Shown piece after piece: positions 33,334 to 42,266 of a stretch of 64,000 nucleotides of DNA (positions are counted from its first letter, which is position 1; the number at the start of each line of letters is the position of its first letter). Location of the stretch: contig CALEHQ010000036.1 of NCBI GenBank assembly GCA_937876315.1, positions 1 through 64,000 on the forward strand, written 5' to 3'. Source of the DNA: an uncultured Actinomycetes bacterium. GTDB lineage: Bacteria > Actinomycetota > Acidimicrobiia > Acidimicrobiales > Acidimicrobilacustridaceae. The notes below the pieces were generated by a model, which ran no database searches, had not been told where the DNA came from, and was given only the letters and a program-made list of their open reading frames with translations. The translations under genes were made by a program, and so were the position numbers.

Positions 33334-34227
33334 TTGAGTTCGCTCGCTGAACGTCATGGTGCGTTCCTGAATCGATGCACATTCCCACCTGCGGGAACAC
33401 CATTAGTGTGTGGGGTCTCCGGCGGTGCCGATTCGATGGCGTTAGTGGTGTTGGCCGTTGCTGCAGGTTGTGAGGTCACCGCGGTGCATGTCGATCACGG
33501 GTTGCGTACCGGCTCGGAAACCGAAGCTGATCGAGTGCGAAGCGTCGCTGAACGTCTTGGCGCCGCGTTTCGTGCCGAGACGGTGGTCGTCGAAACCGGC
33601 CCGAACCTTGAGGCCCGCGCGCGGTCGGCTCGGCATGCAGTGCTCGGGCCTGATGCAGCGCTTGGTCACACGACCGATGATCGGGCCGAGACGATGATCG
33701 TCAATCTGTTGCGAGGTGCGGGCCCCGATGGCCTGGCCTCCATTCGCCCCGGCTTCCGTCACCCGATCCTCAGTCTGCGAAGGTCCGACACCGAACGAGT
33801 TTGTGAGATCGAAGGGATTGAGCCGTTTTTCGATCCCAGCAATGCAGACCCACTGTTCGTGCGGAATCGCATTCGTCACGAAGTACTTCCACTTTTGGCT
33901 GATATCGCTGGCCGTGACCTTGTGCCGATTCTTGATCGTCAGGCCGATGTCTTTGCGTCGATTGCTGACTATCTGAAGTCGGAAGCCGCCGAACTTGATC
34001 CGACCGATACGCGAGCGCTTCGGGAAGTTCCAGACGTTGTGGCACGCGTCGCACTTCGCGAATGGTTGCGAACCGGCACCGAAGAACGCCATCCACCCGA
34101 TGCCGCAACAATCGATCGCGTGATGGCGGTTGTTCGAGGCGATGTGATCGCAACCGAATTGGGTGGAAACCGTCGCGTCGAACGCACCGCAGGAAAACTT
34201 CGCATCGTGACGACACCGAAGGGCTGA
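33334..34227 (+). CDS. tilS: tRNA(Ile)-lysidine synthetase
   Basis: Converts C34 of tRNA-Ile(CAU) to lysidine so that it reads AUA. The PP-loop is VSGGADSMALVVLA; HVDHGLRTGSETEAD, LGHTTDDRAETMIVNLLRGAG and PLLSLRR-type PILSLRRSDT follow. FDPSNADPLFVRNRIRHEVLPLL is the specific TilS signature. It lacks the long C-terminal domain of E. coli TilS, as usual in Actinobacteria. No good start codon is evident: TTG at 33334 gives the typical distance to the PP-loop, TTG at 33307 is an alternative. Confidence 0.9.
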   Translation: MSSLAERHGAFLNRCTFPPAGTPLVCGVSGGADSMALVVLAVAAGCEVTAVHVDHGLRTGSETEADRVRSVAERLGAAFRAETVVVETGPNLEARARSARHAVLGPDAALGHTTDDRAETMIVNLLRGAGPDGLASIRPGFRHPILSLRRSDTERVCEIEGIEPFFDPSNADPLFVRNRIRHEVLPLLADIAGRDLVPILDRQADVFASIADYLKSEAAELDPTDTRALREVPDVVARVALREWLRTGTEERHPPDAATIDRVMAVVRGDVIATELGGNRRVERTAGKLRIVTTPKG

Positions 34228-34236
34228 TGACTGCAC

Positions 34237-34242
34237 TACATT
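34237..34242 (+). promoter_or_regulatory. -10 hexamer of hpt
   Basis: TACATT, 6 nt before the GTG at 34249. Confidence 0.45.
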
Positions 34243-34248
34243 CGCCGC

Positions 34249-34830
34249 GTGACCCAAAGCGCGTCCGGTAACGAACACCCGCATCCCGATGTCGATCCCC
34301 ATCTCGGTCAGATCCTCGTCACCCACGAAGCCATTCAGCAACGCATCGCTGAACTGGGCAAAGAGATCACAGCCGACTACGCCGGCCGAGCCCCGTTGCT
34401 TATCGCGGTTCTGAAGGGCGCAGTCATGTTTATGGCCGACATCGCCCGCTCGATTGTGCTGCCTGTCGAACTCGACTTCATGGCGGTGTCGTCCTACGGC
34501 ACAGCAACGAAGACCAGCGGTGTTGTTCGCATCGTCAAGGATCTCGATATCGATCTCACCGGGCGCGACGTCATCATCATCGAAGACATTGTCGACAGTG
34601 GACTCACGCTCAATTACCTCCGCAAGAACCTTGCAGCCCGGCACCCAGCGAGCCTTGAAGTGTGTGCGCTTCTTCTGAAAGAGGGCATGCAGAAGGTGGA
34701 ACCCGATCTTCGCTACGTAGGCTTTCGACTCCCCGACGAGTTTGTGGTCGGGTACGGCCTCGATGTCGCCGAGCGCTATCGCAACCTCGATGACCTTCGG
34801 GTCTATGTGGGGCCCGGAAGCGGCCATTGA
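34249..34830 (+). CDS. hpt: Hypoxanthine phosphoribosyltransferase
   Basis: Purine salvage, 193 aa. PRPP-binding loop IIIEDIVDSGLTLNYL (residues 102-117), LLIAVLKGAVMFMADIARSI, DFMAVSSYGTATKTSG and DEFVVGYGLDVAERYRNL are all typical of HPRTs. tilS-hpt adjacency is conserved in Actinobacteria, usually followed by ftsH; here ftsH is missing and folE follows. Confidence 0.95.
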   Translation: MTQSASGNEHPHPDVDPHLGQILVTHEAIQQRIAELGKEITADYAGRAPLLIAVLKGAVMFMADIARSIVLPVELDFMAVSSYGTATKTSGVVRIVKDLDIDLTGRDVIIIEDIVDSGLTLNYLRKNLAARHPASLEVCALLLKEGMQKVEPDLRYVGFRLPDEFVVGYGLDVAERYRNLDDLRVYVGPGSGH

Positions 34831-34853
34831 CCCTTTGCCGAATGGGAAATCAC

Positions 34854-34859
34854 TACGAT
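34854..34859 (+). promoter_or_regulatory. Possible -10 of the folate operon
   Basis: TACGAT, 50 nt before the folE ATG; an upstream TTGACC (34827-34832) is spaced 21 nt away, too far for a good match. Confidence 0.3.
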
Positions 34860-34909
34860 TTCCCAACTGCTGAACGTTTTTGTTCTTGTCCCCTCGTCAG
34901 GAGACCGTG

Positions 34910-35482
34910 ATGGAGCCCATCGATCTTCCCCGAATCTCAGCTGCTGTGAAAGAGATCCTCATCGCCATTGGCGAGGATCCCGAACGCGATGGCCTGCAAG
35001 ACACGCCCGATCGCGTGGCTCGCATGTACGCCGAGGTTTTCGCTGGCCTTCGTGACGACCCTCGCAGTCACCTTCAGGTGATGTTCGAGGCCAACCACGA
35101 CGAAATGGTGATGGTGCGTGACATCGCACTCACCTCAATGTGCGAACACCACCTCGTTCCGTTCATGGGTAAGGCGCATGTCGCCTACATCCCTGGCACC
35201 GATGGTCGCGTAACTGGTCTTTCAAAGATCGCTCGTTTAGTCGATGCCTATGCAAAGCGTCCGCAGGTGCAAGAACGACTCACCGCGCAGATCGCCGACG
35301 AACTCGAAACAACGCTGCAGCCTCGTGGCGTGCTGGTGGTTATCGAGGCAGAGCATCTGTGCATGTCGATGCGCGGTGTTCGTAAGCCAGGTTCGACCAC
35401 CGTTACTTCTGCAGTACGCGGACTTTTCCGCGAGAGTGCCGCCACTCGATTCGAAGCGATGCGATTCATCGCTCGCGACTAA
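34910..35482 (+). CDS. folE: GTP cyclohydrolase I
   Basis: First step of folate synthesis: GTP to 7,8-dihydroneopterin triphosphate. 190 aa. [25 protein letters not shown], the zinc site [10 protein letters not shown] with the second Cys in [10 protein letters not shown], and [33 protein letters not shown] are near-consensus. The start is the ATG at 34910, with AGGAG 6 nt upstream; the frame extends to 34880 without support. It heads folE-folP-x-folB-folK. Confidence 0.97.
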   Translation: MEPIDLPRISAAVKEILIAIGEDPERDGLQDTPDRVARMYAEVFAGLRDDPRSHLQVMFEANHDEMVMVRDIALTSMCEHHLVPFMGKAHVAYIPGTDGRVTGLSKIARLVDAYAKRPQVQERLTAQIADELETTLQPRGVLVVIEAEHLCMSMRGVRKPGSTTVTSAVRGLFRESAATRFEAMRFIARD

Positions 35483-35484
35483 AC

Positions 35485-36306
35485 GTGGCCGACGTCGTTC
35501 CCCGACTCGGATTTGGCACTCCGGCAGCGGTTCCCTTGGTCATGGGAATCGTGAATGTCACTCCTGATTCGTTTAGCGACGGTGGAAAGTTCCTCGAGCC
35601 GGCTTCGGCGATCACTCATGGACTTTCTCTGATCGAAGAAGGCGCTTCGATTCTCGACATTGGCGGCGAGTCCACTCGACCAGGTGCAGCGCCTGTTGAT
35701 GTTGAAACTGAACTCGAACGCGTCATCCCGGTTCTCGAAGGATTGAGTGGTCGTTGTCGTCTCAGCATCGACACCCGCAATGCCGAGGTCGCACGCGCTG
35801 CGGTGGCTGCAGGCGCAACCCTCATCAACGATGTCTCTGCTTCCCTTTGGCCGGTTGCGGCCGAGCTCGGCGTCGGATGGATCGCAATGCATATGCAAGG
35901 TGAGCCCGGCACGATGCAGACCAATCCTCACTACGACGATGTCGTGTCAGAGGTATGTGCGTTCCTTCGCGAGCGCGCAACGGCTGCTTCAGAGGCCGGA
36001 GTAAAAGAAATTTGGGTCGATCCTGGATTCGGGTTTGGGAAGACCGATGCCCACAATCTGGCGCTGCTCGCGCACCTTGATCGCATCGTTAAATTGGGTT
36101 GGCCGGTGATGGTCGGAACGTCCAGAAAGGCAATGCTGGGACGGCTCCTTGCCACTTCTGATGGTTCGACTGACATCGTTCCCGCCGACGATCGGTTGGC
36201 CGGTTCGATCGCCACTGAGGTGTGGGCAATGCACGCCGGAGCGAGCATGATTCGCGCTCACGACGTCAGAAGCGCCATCCAAGCGGCCAAAGTCGTGGCA
36301 GCATGA
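35485..36306 (+). CDS. folP: Dihydropteroate synthase
   Basis: Condenses p-aminobenzoate with the pterin pyrophosphate; the sulfonamide target. 273 aa TIM barrel with GIVNVTPDSFSDGGKF, ILDIGGESTRPGA, STRNAEVARAA-like IDTRNAEVARAAVAAGATLINDVSA, MHMQGEPGTMQ and VGTSRKAMLG. GTG start 2 nt after the folE stop; its stop overlaps the next gene by 4 nt. Confidence 0.96.
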   Translation: MADVVPRLGFGTPAAVPLVMGIVNVTPDSFSDGGKFLEPASAITHGLSLIEEGASILDIGGESTRPGAAPVDVETELERVIPVLEGLSGRCRLSIDTRNAEVARAAVAAGATLINDVSASLWPVAAELGVGWIAMHMQGEPGTMQTNPHYDDVVSEVCAFLRERATAASEAGVKEIWVDPGFGFGKTDAHNLALLAHLDRIVKLGWPVMVGTSRKAMLGRLLATSDGSTDIVPADDRLAGSIATEVWAMHAGASMIRAHDVRSAIQAAKVVAA

Positions 36307-36824
36307 GCGCCGTGGCCAGTAAAGGGAAGTGGGCGCAGGGGATCCGACCCCGCAATTTTCACTGGGTGATCGCTGAGCGACTCGCCGTCTGTGAGCGACC
36401 CGGTGGCTATGGCGCCAACCATCGCAAGGTTCGTCGCCAAGAAGAAATCATCTGGGTTCGCGAACAGGGCTTCACCTGCGTCATCTCGATGATCGCGGCA
36501 CCGCTGAATCTCCACAATTACGACGAACTCGGTGTGGTGTGGCGTCACCGCCCCATTCCCGAGGACGATCTCGGCATCTTCGAAACGGCCTTCTTCGCTG
36601 AACTCCGCATGCTCCTTGAGCGAGGTGAGCGGATCCTCATCCACGCCGAAGAACTCAGCGACCGAGTCTGCGGTCTTATCGCTGGCTATCTGCTCTGGAA
36701 TGGCCTGGTCGAAAGTCCTCCCCGCGTTGTTACCGTGATCGAACAGCTGACCCAGCGCCAGCTCGGCCCCATCGGCCGAGAACTGGTTGCGATTTCACTG
36801 ACGATCCCCCCGCCGTCTGCCTGA
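36303..36824 (+). CDS. Protein-tyrosine-phosphatase-like protein with degenerate active site
   Basis: 173 aa. The fold reads as a dual-specificity phosphatase: NFHWVIAERLAVCERPGGYG, an EQGFTCVISM core strand, the likely D-loop RHRPIPEDDLG, and the P-loop position ILIHAEELSDRVCGLIAGYL. The catalytic signature H-C-x5-R is H114-A115-x5-R121 here, so the nucleophilic Cys is replaced by Ala. It sits between folP and folB and overlaps folP by 4 nt. The phosphatase step of folate synthesis (removal of phosphates from dihydroneopterin triphosphate) has no dedicated gene here, but this protein lacks the standard nucleophile. The role is not established. Confidence 0.7.
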   Translation: MSAVASKGKWAQGIRPRNFHWVIAERLAVCERPGGYGANHRKVRRQEEIIWVREQGFTCVISMIAAPLNLHNYDELGVVWRHRPIPEDDLGIFETAFFAELRMLLERGERILIHAEELSDRVCGLIAGYLLWNGLVESPPRVVTVIEQLTQRQLGPIGRELVAISLTIPPPSA

Positions 36825-36840
36825 CCCGGAGCGCATCCCC

Positions 36841-37206
36841 ATGGCCCCGAATGATCGAATCGAACTCCGCCGTCTTGTTGTCACCGGCATTTGTGGCGCG
36901 CTCCCCGAAGAGCGCGAACGGGCACAGCCCCTCGAGGTCGACCTCGATGTTGTCGCTGATCTTTCCGTAGCGGGTGCGTCGGACAATCTCGACGACACAC
37001 TCGACTACGGCGCAATTACTGCAACGGTCGAAAACGTGATCCTTACCGGAACACCGCAGTTGCTCGAATATCTCGCCCAGAACATCGCCGACGCAGTGCT
37101 CGCTGATCCGCGTGCACTCAGTGTCACGGTGTCTGTGCGGAAGTTGCGCCCACCGGTGCCACAGGCACTGGCGACTTCGGGCGTGACCATCACCCGGGGA
37201 CGCTGA
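36841..37206 (+). CDS. folB: Dihydroneopterin aldolase
   Basis: 121 aa. Converts dihydroneopterin to hydroxymethyl-dihydropterin and glycolaldehyde. IELRRLVVTGICGALPEERERAQPLEVDLDV, the catalytic-region TLDYGAITATVENVI, LLEYLAQNIADAVLADP and SVRKLRPPVPQAL match FolB throughout. GGAG lies 10-13 nt upstream. Its stop directly abuts the folK ATG. Confidence 0.95.
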   Translation: MAPNDRIELRRLVVTGICGALPEERERAQPLEVDLDVVADLSVAGASDNLDDTLDYGAITATVENVILTGTPQLLEYLAQNIADAVLADPRALSVTVSVRKLRPPVPQALATSGVTITRGR

Positions 37207-37671
37207 ATGTCGCGAGCATTCCTGAGCCTTGGCTCGAACATCGGTGATTCATGGTCGCTTCTTCGCGAAGCAGTGAGTTCGCTTGACTCGGTTGTCGCCG
37301 TGTCGCCGGTGTATCGAACAGAACCGGTCGGTGGCCCTGATCAGGAACCGTTCCTCAATATCGTGATTGAGCTCGACACTGATCTCAGCGCGCGTGAACT
37401 GTTGGGCGTGTGCCATCGGTTGGAATCGGCGGCGAATCGCGTTCGCACGATTCGTTGGGGTCCACGCACGCTTGATGTCGACATCATTTGGATCGATGGC
37501 GTCACCATTACGGAACCTGATCTTGAAGTGCCGCATCCACGCATGCGCTTGCGTCGCTTTGTGATGGCGCCTTTGGCCGACCTTGCCCCCGATGTCGCTG
37601 GCCCCGATTGGGCCGATCGCGCCGAGGGCCATGTGGATCGCGTCGGCCCTCTCGACGCCGAACCGGGATGA
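37207..37671 (+). CDS. folK: Hydroxymethyl-dihydropterin pyrophosphokinase
   Basis: 154 aa. SRAFLSLGSNIGDSWSLLREAV, SPVYRTEPVGGPDQEPFLNIVIE and RWGPRTLDVDIIWID (ATP/Mg site) are diagnostic of HPPK. It begins immediately after the folB stop and overlaps the DUF2520 gene by 4 nt. Confidence 0.96.
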   Translation: MSRAFLSLGSNIGDSWSLLREAVSSLDSVVAVSPVYRTEPVGGPDQEPFLNIVIELDTDLSARELLGVCHRLESAANRVRTIRWGPRTLDVDIIWIDGVTITEPDLEVPHPRMRLRRFVMAPLADLAPDVAGPDWADRAEGHVDRVGPLDAEPG

Positions 37672-38453
37672 AATCGAACCACTCGGTCCGGGTTGTCGGA
37701 CCGGGTCGGGCCGGTGGCGCACTCTCAAATGCGTTGACGAAGGTTGGTTGGACGGTGCTTAGGCCCGTTCGCCGCGGTGATTCACTTGCCGAGGCTGCAA
37801 AAGACGTAGATCTTTTGCTGATCGCGACTCCAGATGCAGCGATCGAGGAAGTTGCTGCTTCAATTACGCCGATCGAGACAACCGTGGTTGCTCATCTTTC
37901 GGGAGCATGCGGGCTCGACGTCTTGGCAACGCATCCCTTACGAGCAGCACTGCATCCACTGACGTCGATGCCAACTACTGAACTCGGGGCTGAACGCCTG
38001 GCCCGAGGCGCGTGGTTTGCGCTCGATGCAAGTAGCGACGAAGCGATGACGATTGTCGAATCGGTGGTGACTGCGCTAGGTGGGCGCTCATTCGTTGTGA
38101 ACGACGAATATCGAGTTTCGTACCACGCGGCAGCAGCGATCGCCTCGAATCACGTTGTTGCGTTGCTTGGGTCGGCCGAACGAGTCGCCGCCTCGGCGGG
38201 CGTGCCGCTTGAGGCGTACCTCGAACTTGTTCGTGCCACGATCGACAACATCGAAGACCTCGGCGTGGCCGATGCCCTCACTGGTCCTGTGGCGAGGGGC
38301 GACTGGGAGACGGTTGCTCGTCATCGCGAAGCCATCGACCCGTCAGAACTCGCGTTGTACGACGCATTGGTCGAAGCGGCTCGACGCGTGGTGGACTCGC
38401 GAACTGGTGGTGCCGATGCAGCGCAACCCACGAACCCCCGAACGGAATCTTGA
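37668..38453 (+). CDS. Rossmann-like and DUF2520 domain protein
   Basis: 261 aa. The Rossmann-like N-terminus (VRVVGPGRAGGALSNALTKVGW, DLLLIATPDAAIEEVAASI) is followed by the DUF2520 helical domain (YHAAAAIASNHVVALLGSAERVAASAG). It looks like a ketopantoate-reductase-type NAD(P) protein and recurs next to panC-panD in Actinobacteria (Rv3603c), hinting at a role in pantothenate synthesis. ATG start overlaps folK by 4 nt; its stop overlaps panC by 1 nt. Confidence 0.87.
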   Translation: MKSNHSVRVVGPGRAGGALSNALTKVGWTVLRPVRRGDSLAEAAKDVDLLLIATPDAAIEEVAASITPIETTVVAHLSGACGLDVLATHPLRAALHPLTSMPTTELGAERLARGAWFALDASSDEAMTIVESVVTALGGRSFVVNDEYRVSYHAAAAIASNHVVALLGSAERVAASAGVPLEAYLELVRATIDNIEDLGVADALTGPVARGDWETVARHREAIDPSELALYDALVEAARRVVDSRTGGADAAQPTNPRTES

Positions 38454-39307
38454 TGCTGGTCCTGTCGACGAAGGCTGAGTTTCGCGAACACCTCGAAAAC
38501 GTTCGCGCCCTCGGGCGAACGGTTGGGCTTGTGCCGACGATGGGTGCCTTGCACGAGGGCCATCTGTCATTGCTCCGTGCAGCTGCCGCTGACTGTGATG
38601 TCGTTGCTCTCACGATCTTTGTGAATCCATTGCAGTTCGGTGCAGGCGAAGACCTCAGTGCCTACCCACGGCCGCTTGATCGCGATTTGGAACTCGCGGA
38701 AGAAGCGGGCGCCGATGTCGTGTTCACGCCAAGCACCGACGAGATGTACTCGGAACCGACCCTCAGCACAGTCCATGTCGACCAACTGACTCTTGGGATG
38801 GAAGGCGCAAGTCGACCAACGCATTTCGATGGAGTTACAACCGTTGTTACGAAGTTGTTCAACATCGCGGGCCCGAGCCGCGCCTATTTCGGCGAGAAGG
38901 ACTTCCAGCAACTTGCCGTCGTTCGCCGAATGGCCGCCGATCTTGACCAGCCCGTCACTGTTATCGGATGCCCCATCGTTCGTGAGGCCGATGGCTTGGC
39001 GATGTCGAGTCGCAACATCTACCTGTCGTCATCGGAGCGTGAAGCGGCCACTGTCATCAGCCGGGCCCTTCGGGCGGGTGCGGCCATGATCTCAGCAGGC
39101 GAAAGCGATCCTGCAGTGATCGAAGCGCATATGGCGTCGATTATTGAAGCGGAACCCCTCGCGGAACTCGATTACGCAGTGGTTGTTGATCCTGACTCGC
39201 TGCTTACGCCGGCTGAACTCTTGAGTGGCACAAACGTTCGATTGCTGATGGTTGCCAAGGTCGGATCACCGCGATTACTCGACAACCTCGGTGTCGACGT
39301 ACCGTAG
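38453..39307 (+). CDS. panC: Pantothenate synthetase
   Basis: ATP-dependent condensation of pantoate and beta-alanine, 284 aa. [21 protein letters not shown] (HxGH), [37 protein letters not shown], and [16 protein letters not shown] (the KMSKS counterpart) are consensus. The ATG overlaps the upstream stop as TGATG. Confidence 0.96.
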   Translation: MLVLSTKAEFREHLENVRALGRTVGLVPTMGALHEGHLSLLRAAAADCDVVALTIFVNPLQFGAGEDLSAYPRPLDRDLELAEEAGADVVFTPSTDEMYSEPTLSTVHVDQLTLGMEGASRPTHFDGVTTVVTKLFNIAGPSRAYFGEKDFQQLAVVRRMAADLDQPVTVIGCPIVREADGLAMSSRNIYLSSSEREAATVISRALRAGAAMISAGESDPAVIEAHMASIIEAEPLAELDYAVVVDPDSLLTPAELLSGTNVRLLMVAKVGSPRLLDNLGVDVP

Positions 39308-39360
39308 GTAGCACTACCCGCACGGTGACCGCACGCGGCGCCAAGCTGAAGGAGCAGATG

Positions 39361-39759
39361 ATGCATCGTCGAATGATGAAGTCAAAGATCCACCGCGCTC
39401 GCATTACTGATGCCAACCTCCATTACGTGGGTTCCATCACCCTCGACACGCAATTGATGGAGCAGGCCGACATACGTGAATGGGAGCAGGTGCAGGTTGT
39501 CGATATCGACAACGGCGCTCGGTTTGAGACCTATGCCATTCCTGGTGGTCCGGGCACGGTGTGTCTGAATGGAGCCGCAGCGCGCTTGGTGCAGCCGGGC
39601 GATCGGATCATCGTGATCACGTATGCGGACTACGACGAAGCAGAGCTTGAGGACTACACGCCCCGAGTCGTGCATGTCGATGGAACGAATCGAATCATCG
39701 ATGAATTCGAGGCCGTGACTATCGCTGCCGAAGAATCTCCCGTTCGATTCCGGGCCTGA
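39361..39759 (+). CDS. panD: Aspartate 1-decarboxylase
   Basis: Makes beta-alanine for PanC. 132 aa; pyruvoyl enzyme self-cleaved at the Gly-Ser of [10 protein letters not shown] (about residues 20-29). [32 protein letters not shown] is conserved. AGGAG at 39350-39354 selects the ATG at 39361 (or 39358) over the upstream frame start at 39325. The C-terminal 20 residues exceed the E. coli protein, as in other Actinobacteria. Confidence 0.94.
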   Translation: MHRRMMKSKIHRARITDANLHYVGSITLDTQLMEQADIREWEQVQVVDIDNGARFETYAIPGGPGTVCLNGAAARLVQPGDRIIVITYADYDEAELEDYTPRVVHVDGTNRIIDEFEAVTIAAEESPVRFRA

Positions 39760-39787
39760 ACGCGTTCTTCGGTCAGACTGCTCATCT

Positions 39788-41350
39788 GTGACCGCTGAAC
39801 TTGATCTTCTCGTGGTGGGTTCCGGCGTGGCCGGACTTTCTGCTGCAGTGCGGGCAGCGGCCCAGCCCGGAGTTCGTGTTGGCGTGCTCACCAAGGGCCC
39901 GTTGGAACAGTCGACCACACGTTGGGCCCAAGGTGGGGTTGCCGCCGTTCTCGGTGGTGATCCCGATTCCACCGACCTGCATTTGGCCGACACCCTGGCT
40001 GCGGGCGCAGGCCTTTGTGACGTCGATGCTGTTCGTGTTTTGGTTGAAGAAGGACCAGTTCGCGTTCGTGATCTCGTCGCTCTTGGTGCGCGGTTCGACC
40101 GTGATGCCGATGGAAAATTTGAACTCGCCCGTGAAGGTGGACATTCGCTTCCTCGAATCGTGCATGCCGGTGGTGTTGCAACGGGCGCCGAAATCGAACG
40201 AGCACTCGTGGCTGCGGTGCGAAGCGAAGCAACGGAAATTCACGAACACGCATTCGCTCTTGATCTTGTGATTGAGAACGGTCGCTGTGTTGGTGTGCGT
40301 GCCTCACTCGCCGACGGAACCGTTGAAATTGTTCGTGCTCGCAACGTGTTGCTCGCTTCAGGCGGCGCGGGGCAGATTTTCTCAGTTACTACGAATCCTC
40401 TCGAAGCAACCGGCGACGGAATAGCCATGGCGTTGCGCGCAGGTGCAGCAGTTGCTGATGTCGAGTTCGTTCAGTTCCATCCCACTGCGCTGCATCATCA
40501 GCGGATGCCTCGGCCGTTGTTGTCGGAAGCATTACGGGGCCATGGCGCGCTGATTCGTGACATCAACGGCGAACGATTTGTTGACGAAATGCTTCCACGC
40601 GATCAGGTCAGTCGGGCGATGGTTCGACGAATGATCGAACTCCATACCGATCATTGTTTGCTCGACGTGACTGGCCTCGATCAGTTCGACGTTCGCTTCC
40701 CGACAATCGCGGCGATGCTTAGCGGCCTCGACTTCGATCCCGCGACCGACCTCCTCCCAATTGCGCCGGCTGCGCATTACTTGTGCGGGGGAGTTGTCAC
40801 CGATCTGAAGGGCGCAAGCAGCCTTCCGGGGTTGTGGGCGGCTGGCGAGGTCGCATGTTCGGGCGTGCATGGTGCGAATCGATTGGCGTCCAACTCGTTG
40901 CTTGAAGGCATGGTGTTTGGTGCGCGCGTCGTCGAAGCAATCGAAAGCGGCAGCGATGGTCCTGATCGAACAGGCGCAATGCGCGCGCTTCACGGTGACG
41001 GCGGTCGTCGACTCGAAGGCTGGACGACACCTGCACCGCTTTCAGCAGGAGTCCCCGGAGACGACGACGCGATCGCAACCTCCCGAGATGACATGCAGTG
41101 GGCAATGACGGTTGGTGCTGGTGTGGTGCGCGACGCAACCTCCTTGGAGGCCACCGAACGCAAGGTCAACCACGCCCGAGGCCTCGCCAATGGTTCAGGG
41201 GTTGCTTCGTGGGAACTGGCCAATCTCGCCGCGGTTGCCTCGGCGCTGCTGGTTGCGGCCGATGCTCGGACCGAAAGCCGTGGTGCTCATACCCGTGACG
41301 ATTGGCCCGAAACCGACCCGGATCTGGCTCTGCGATTGGTGATCGCCTGA
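39788..41350 (+). CDS. nadB: L-aspartate oxidase
   Basis: First step of de novo NAD synthesis: aspartate to iminoaspartate. 520 aa FAD enzyme: LLVVGSGVAGLSAAVRA (dinucleotide fold), TRWAQGGVAAVL, HHxR-type GGHSLPRIVHAGG, FVQFHPTAL, RGHGALIRDINGERFVDEM, and AAHYLCGGVVTDLKGASSLPGLWAAGEVACSGVHGANRLASNSLLEG. GTG start with CAGACT 8 nt upstream. nadA is not in the window. Confidence 0.95.
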   Translation: MTAELDLLVVGSGVAGLSAAVRAAAQPGVRVGVLTKGPLEQSTTRWAQGGVAAVLGGDPDSTDLHLADTLAAGAGLCDVDAVRVLVEEGPVRVRDLVALGARFDRDADGKFELAREGGHSLPRIVHAGGVATGAEIERALVAAVRSEATEIHEHAFALDLVIENGRCVGVRASLADGTVEIVRARNVLLASGGAGQIFSVTTNPLEATGDGIAMALRAGAAVADVEFVQFHPTALHHQRMPRPLLSEALRGHGALIRDINGERFVDEMLPRDQVSRAMVRRMIELHTDHCLLDVTGLDQFDVRFPTIAAMLSGLDFDPATDLLPIAPAAHYLCGGVVTDLKGASSLPGLWAAGEVACSGVHGANRLASNSLLEGMVFGARVVEAIESGSDGPDRTGAMRALHGDGGRRLEGWTTPAPLSAGVPGDDDAIATSRDDMQWAMTVGAGVVRDATSLEATERKVNHARGLANGSGVASWELANLAAVASALLVAADARTESRGAHTRDDWPETDPDLALRLVIA

Positions 41351-41391
41351 CCGGTTCGCCCCGATCGGGCTCGGCAGGGCAGGCTTTGGGA

Positions 41392-42252
41392 ATGTCCGAT
41401 CTGCTCCAGCCGCCCCGAGTCGTTGTCGTCGACGCGGTTGAACGCGCTCTCGCCGAGGATCTCACTCCTCTCGGCGACCTCACCTCTGCGCTTCTCCCGC
41501 AGGATCTCGTTGCAACGGCCCGATTCGTTGCTCGTTCCGCCGGTGTCATTGCTGGTCGTGCATGCGCGGCCGAAACGTTTGTGCAGGTCGATCCGACGGT
41601 GTCGCTCACGTGGTCGGTTGATGACGGCGACAGCGTTCGCCCGGGCACCTTGATCGCTACTGCGAATGGTCGACTCGCATCGATCCTCACTGCCGAGCGC
41701 ACAGCGTTGAATTTCCTCGGTCACCTCTCAGGAATCGCAACGCTCACAAGCGAGTACGTGGCCGAAGCCACCAAGGGCGGAACCGCGTATGTATGGGACA
41801 CGCGCAAAACCACTCCAGGTCTTCGAGTTCTTGAAAAGGCAGCGGTGCGCGCTGGCGGTGGTCGCAACCATCGCGGCAACCTTTCCGATTGGATCTTGTT
41901 GAAGGACAACCACATTGCGTTATTCGGAATCACCGATGCTGTGGCTCGTTCACGTTCGATGTGGCCAGCACGCACGGTGCATGTTGAATGCGACACCATC
42001 GAACAGGTGCACGAGGCTTTGGCTGCCGGCGCCGATGCGTTGCTGCTCGACAACATGACGCCGGATCAAATTCGCGAGTGCGTTGAAGTTGCGTCTGCAT
42101 CTCACCGCTGCCCATTGCTTGAAGCGTCTGGTGGCATCACGCTTGAAACCATTGCTGCGTACTCTGCGGCTGGCGTCGACTGCATTTCGGTCGGCGGTCT
42201 GACCAACTCTGCGCCGGTGCTCGACATCGGTCTCGATATCGATCCCGCATGA
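41392..42252 (+). CDS. nadC: Quinolinate phosphoribosyltransferase
   Basis: Turns quinolinate and PRPP into nicotinate mononucleotide. 286 aa: AEDLTPLGDLTSALLP, ERTALNFLGHLSGIAT, TRKTTPGLRVLEKAAVRAGGG, HRGNLSDWILLKDNHIALFG and LEASGGITLETIAAYSAAGVDCISVGGLT. The ATG at 41392 fits the family; the frame extends back into nadB without support. Its stop precedes coaX by 14 nt. Confidence 0.96.
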   Translation: MSDLLQPPRVVVVDAVERALAEDLTPLGDLTSALLPQDLVATARFVARSAGVIAGRACAAETFVQVDPTVSLTWSVDDGDSVRPGTLIATANGRLASILTAERTALNFLGHLSGIATLTSEYVAEATKGGTAYVWDTRKTTPGLRVLEKAAVRAGGGRNHRGNLSDWILLKDNHIALFGITDAVARSRSMWPARTVHVECDTIEQVHEALAAGADALLLDNMTPDQIRECVEVASASHRCPLLEASGGITLETIAAYSAAGVDCISVGGLTNSAPVLDIGLDIDPA

Positions 42253-42266
42253 CGGAGGATCAACGA

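Noticed and set aside
33442-34866. A 474-codon open frame on the minus strand opposite tilS and hpt
   Set aside because: It is a mirror of strong plus-strand coding sequence, has no recognisable domain, and its amino-acid composition (many Cys, His, Phe) is that of an antisense shadow.
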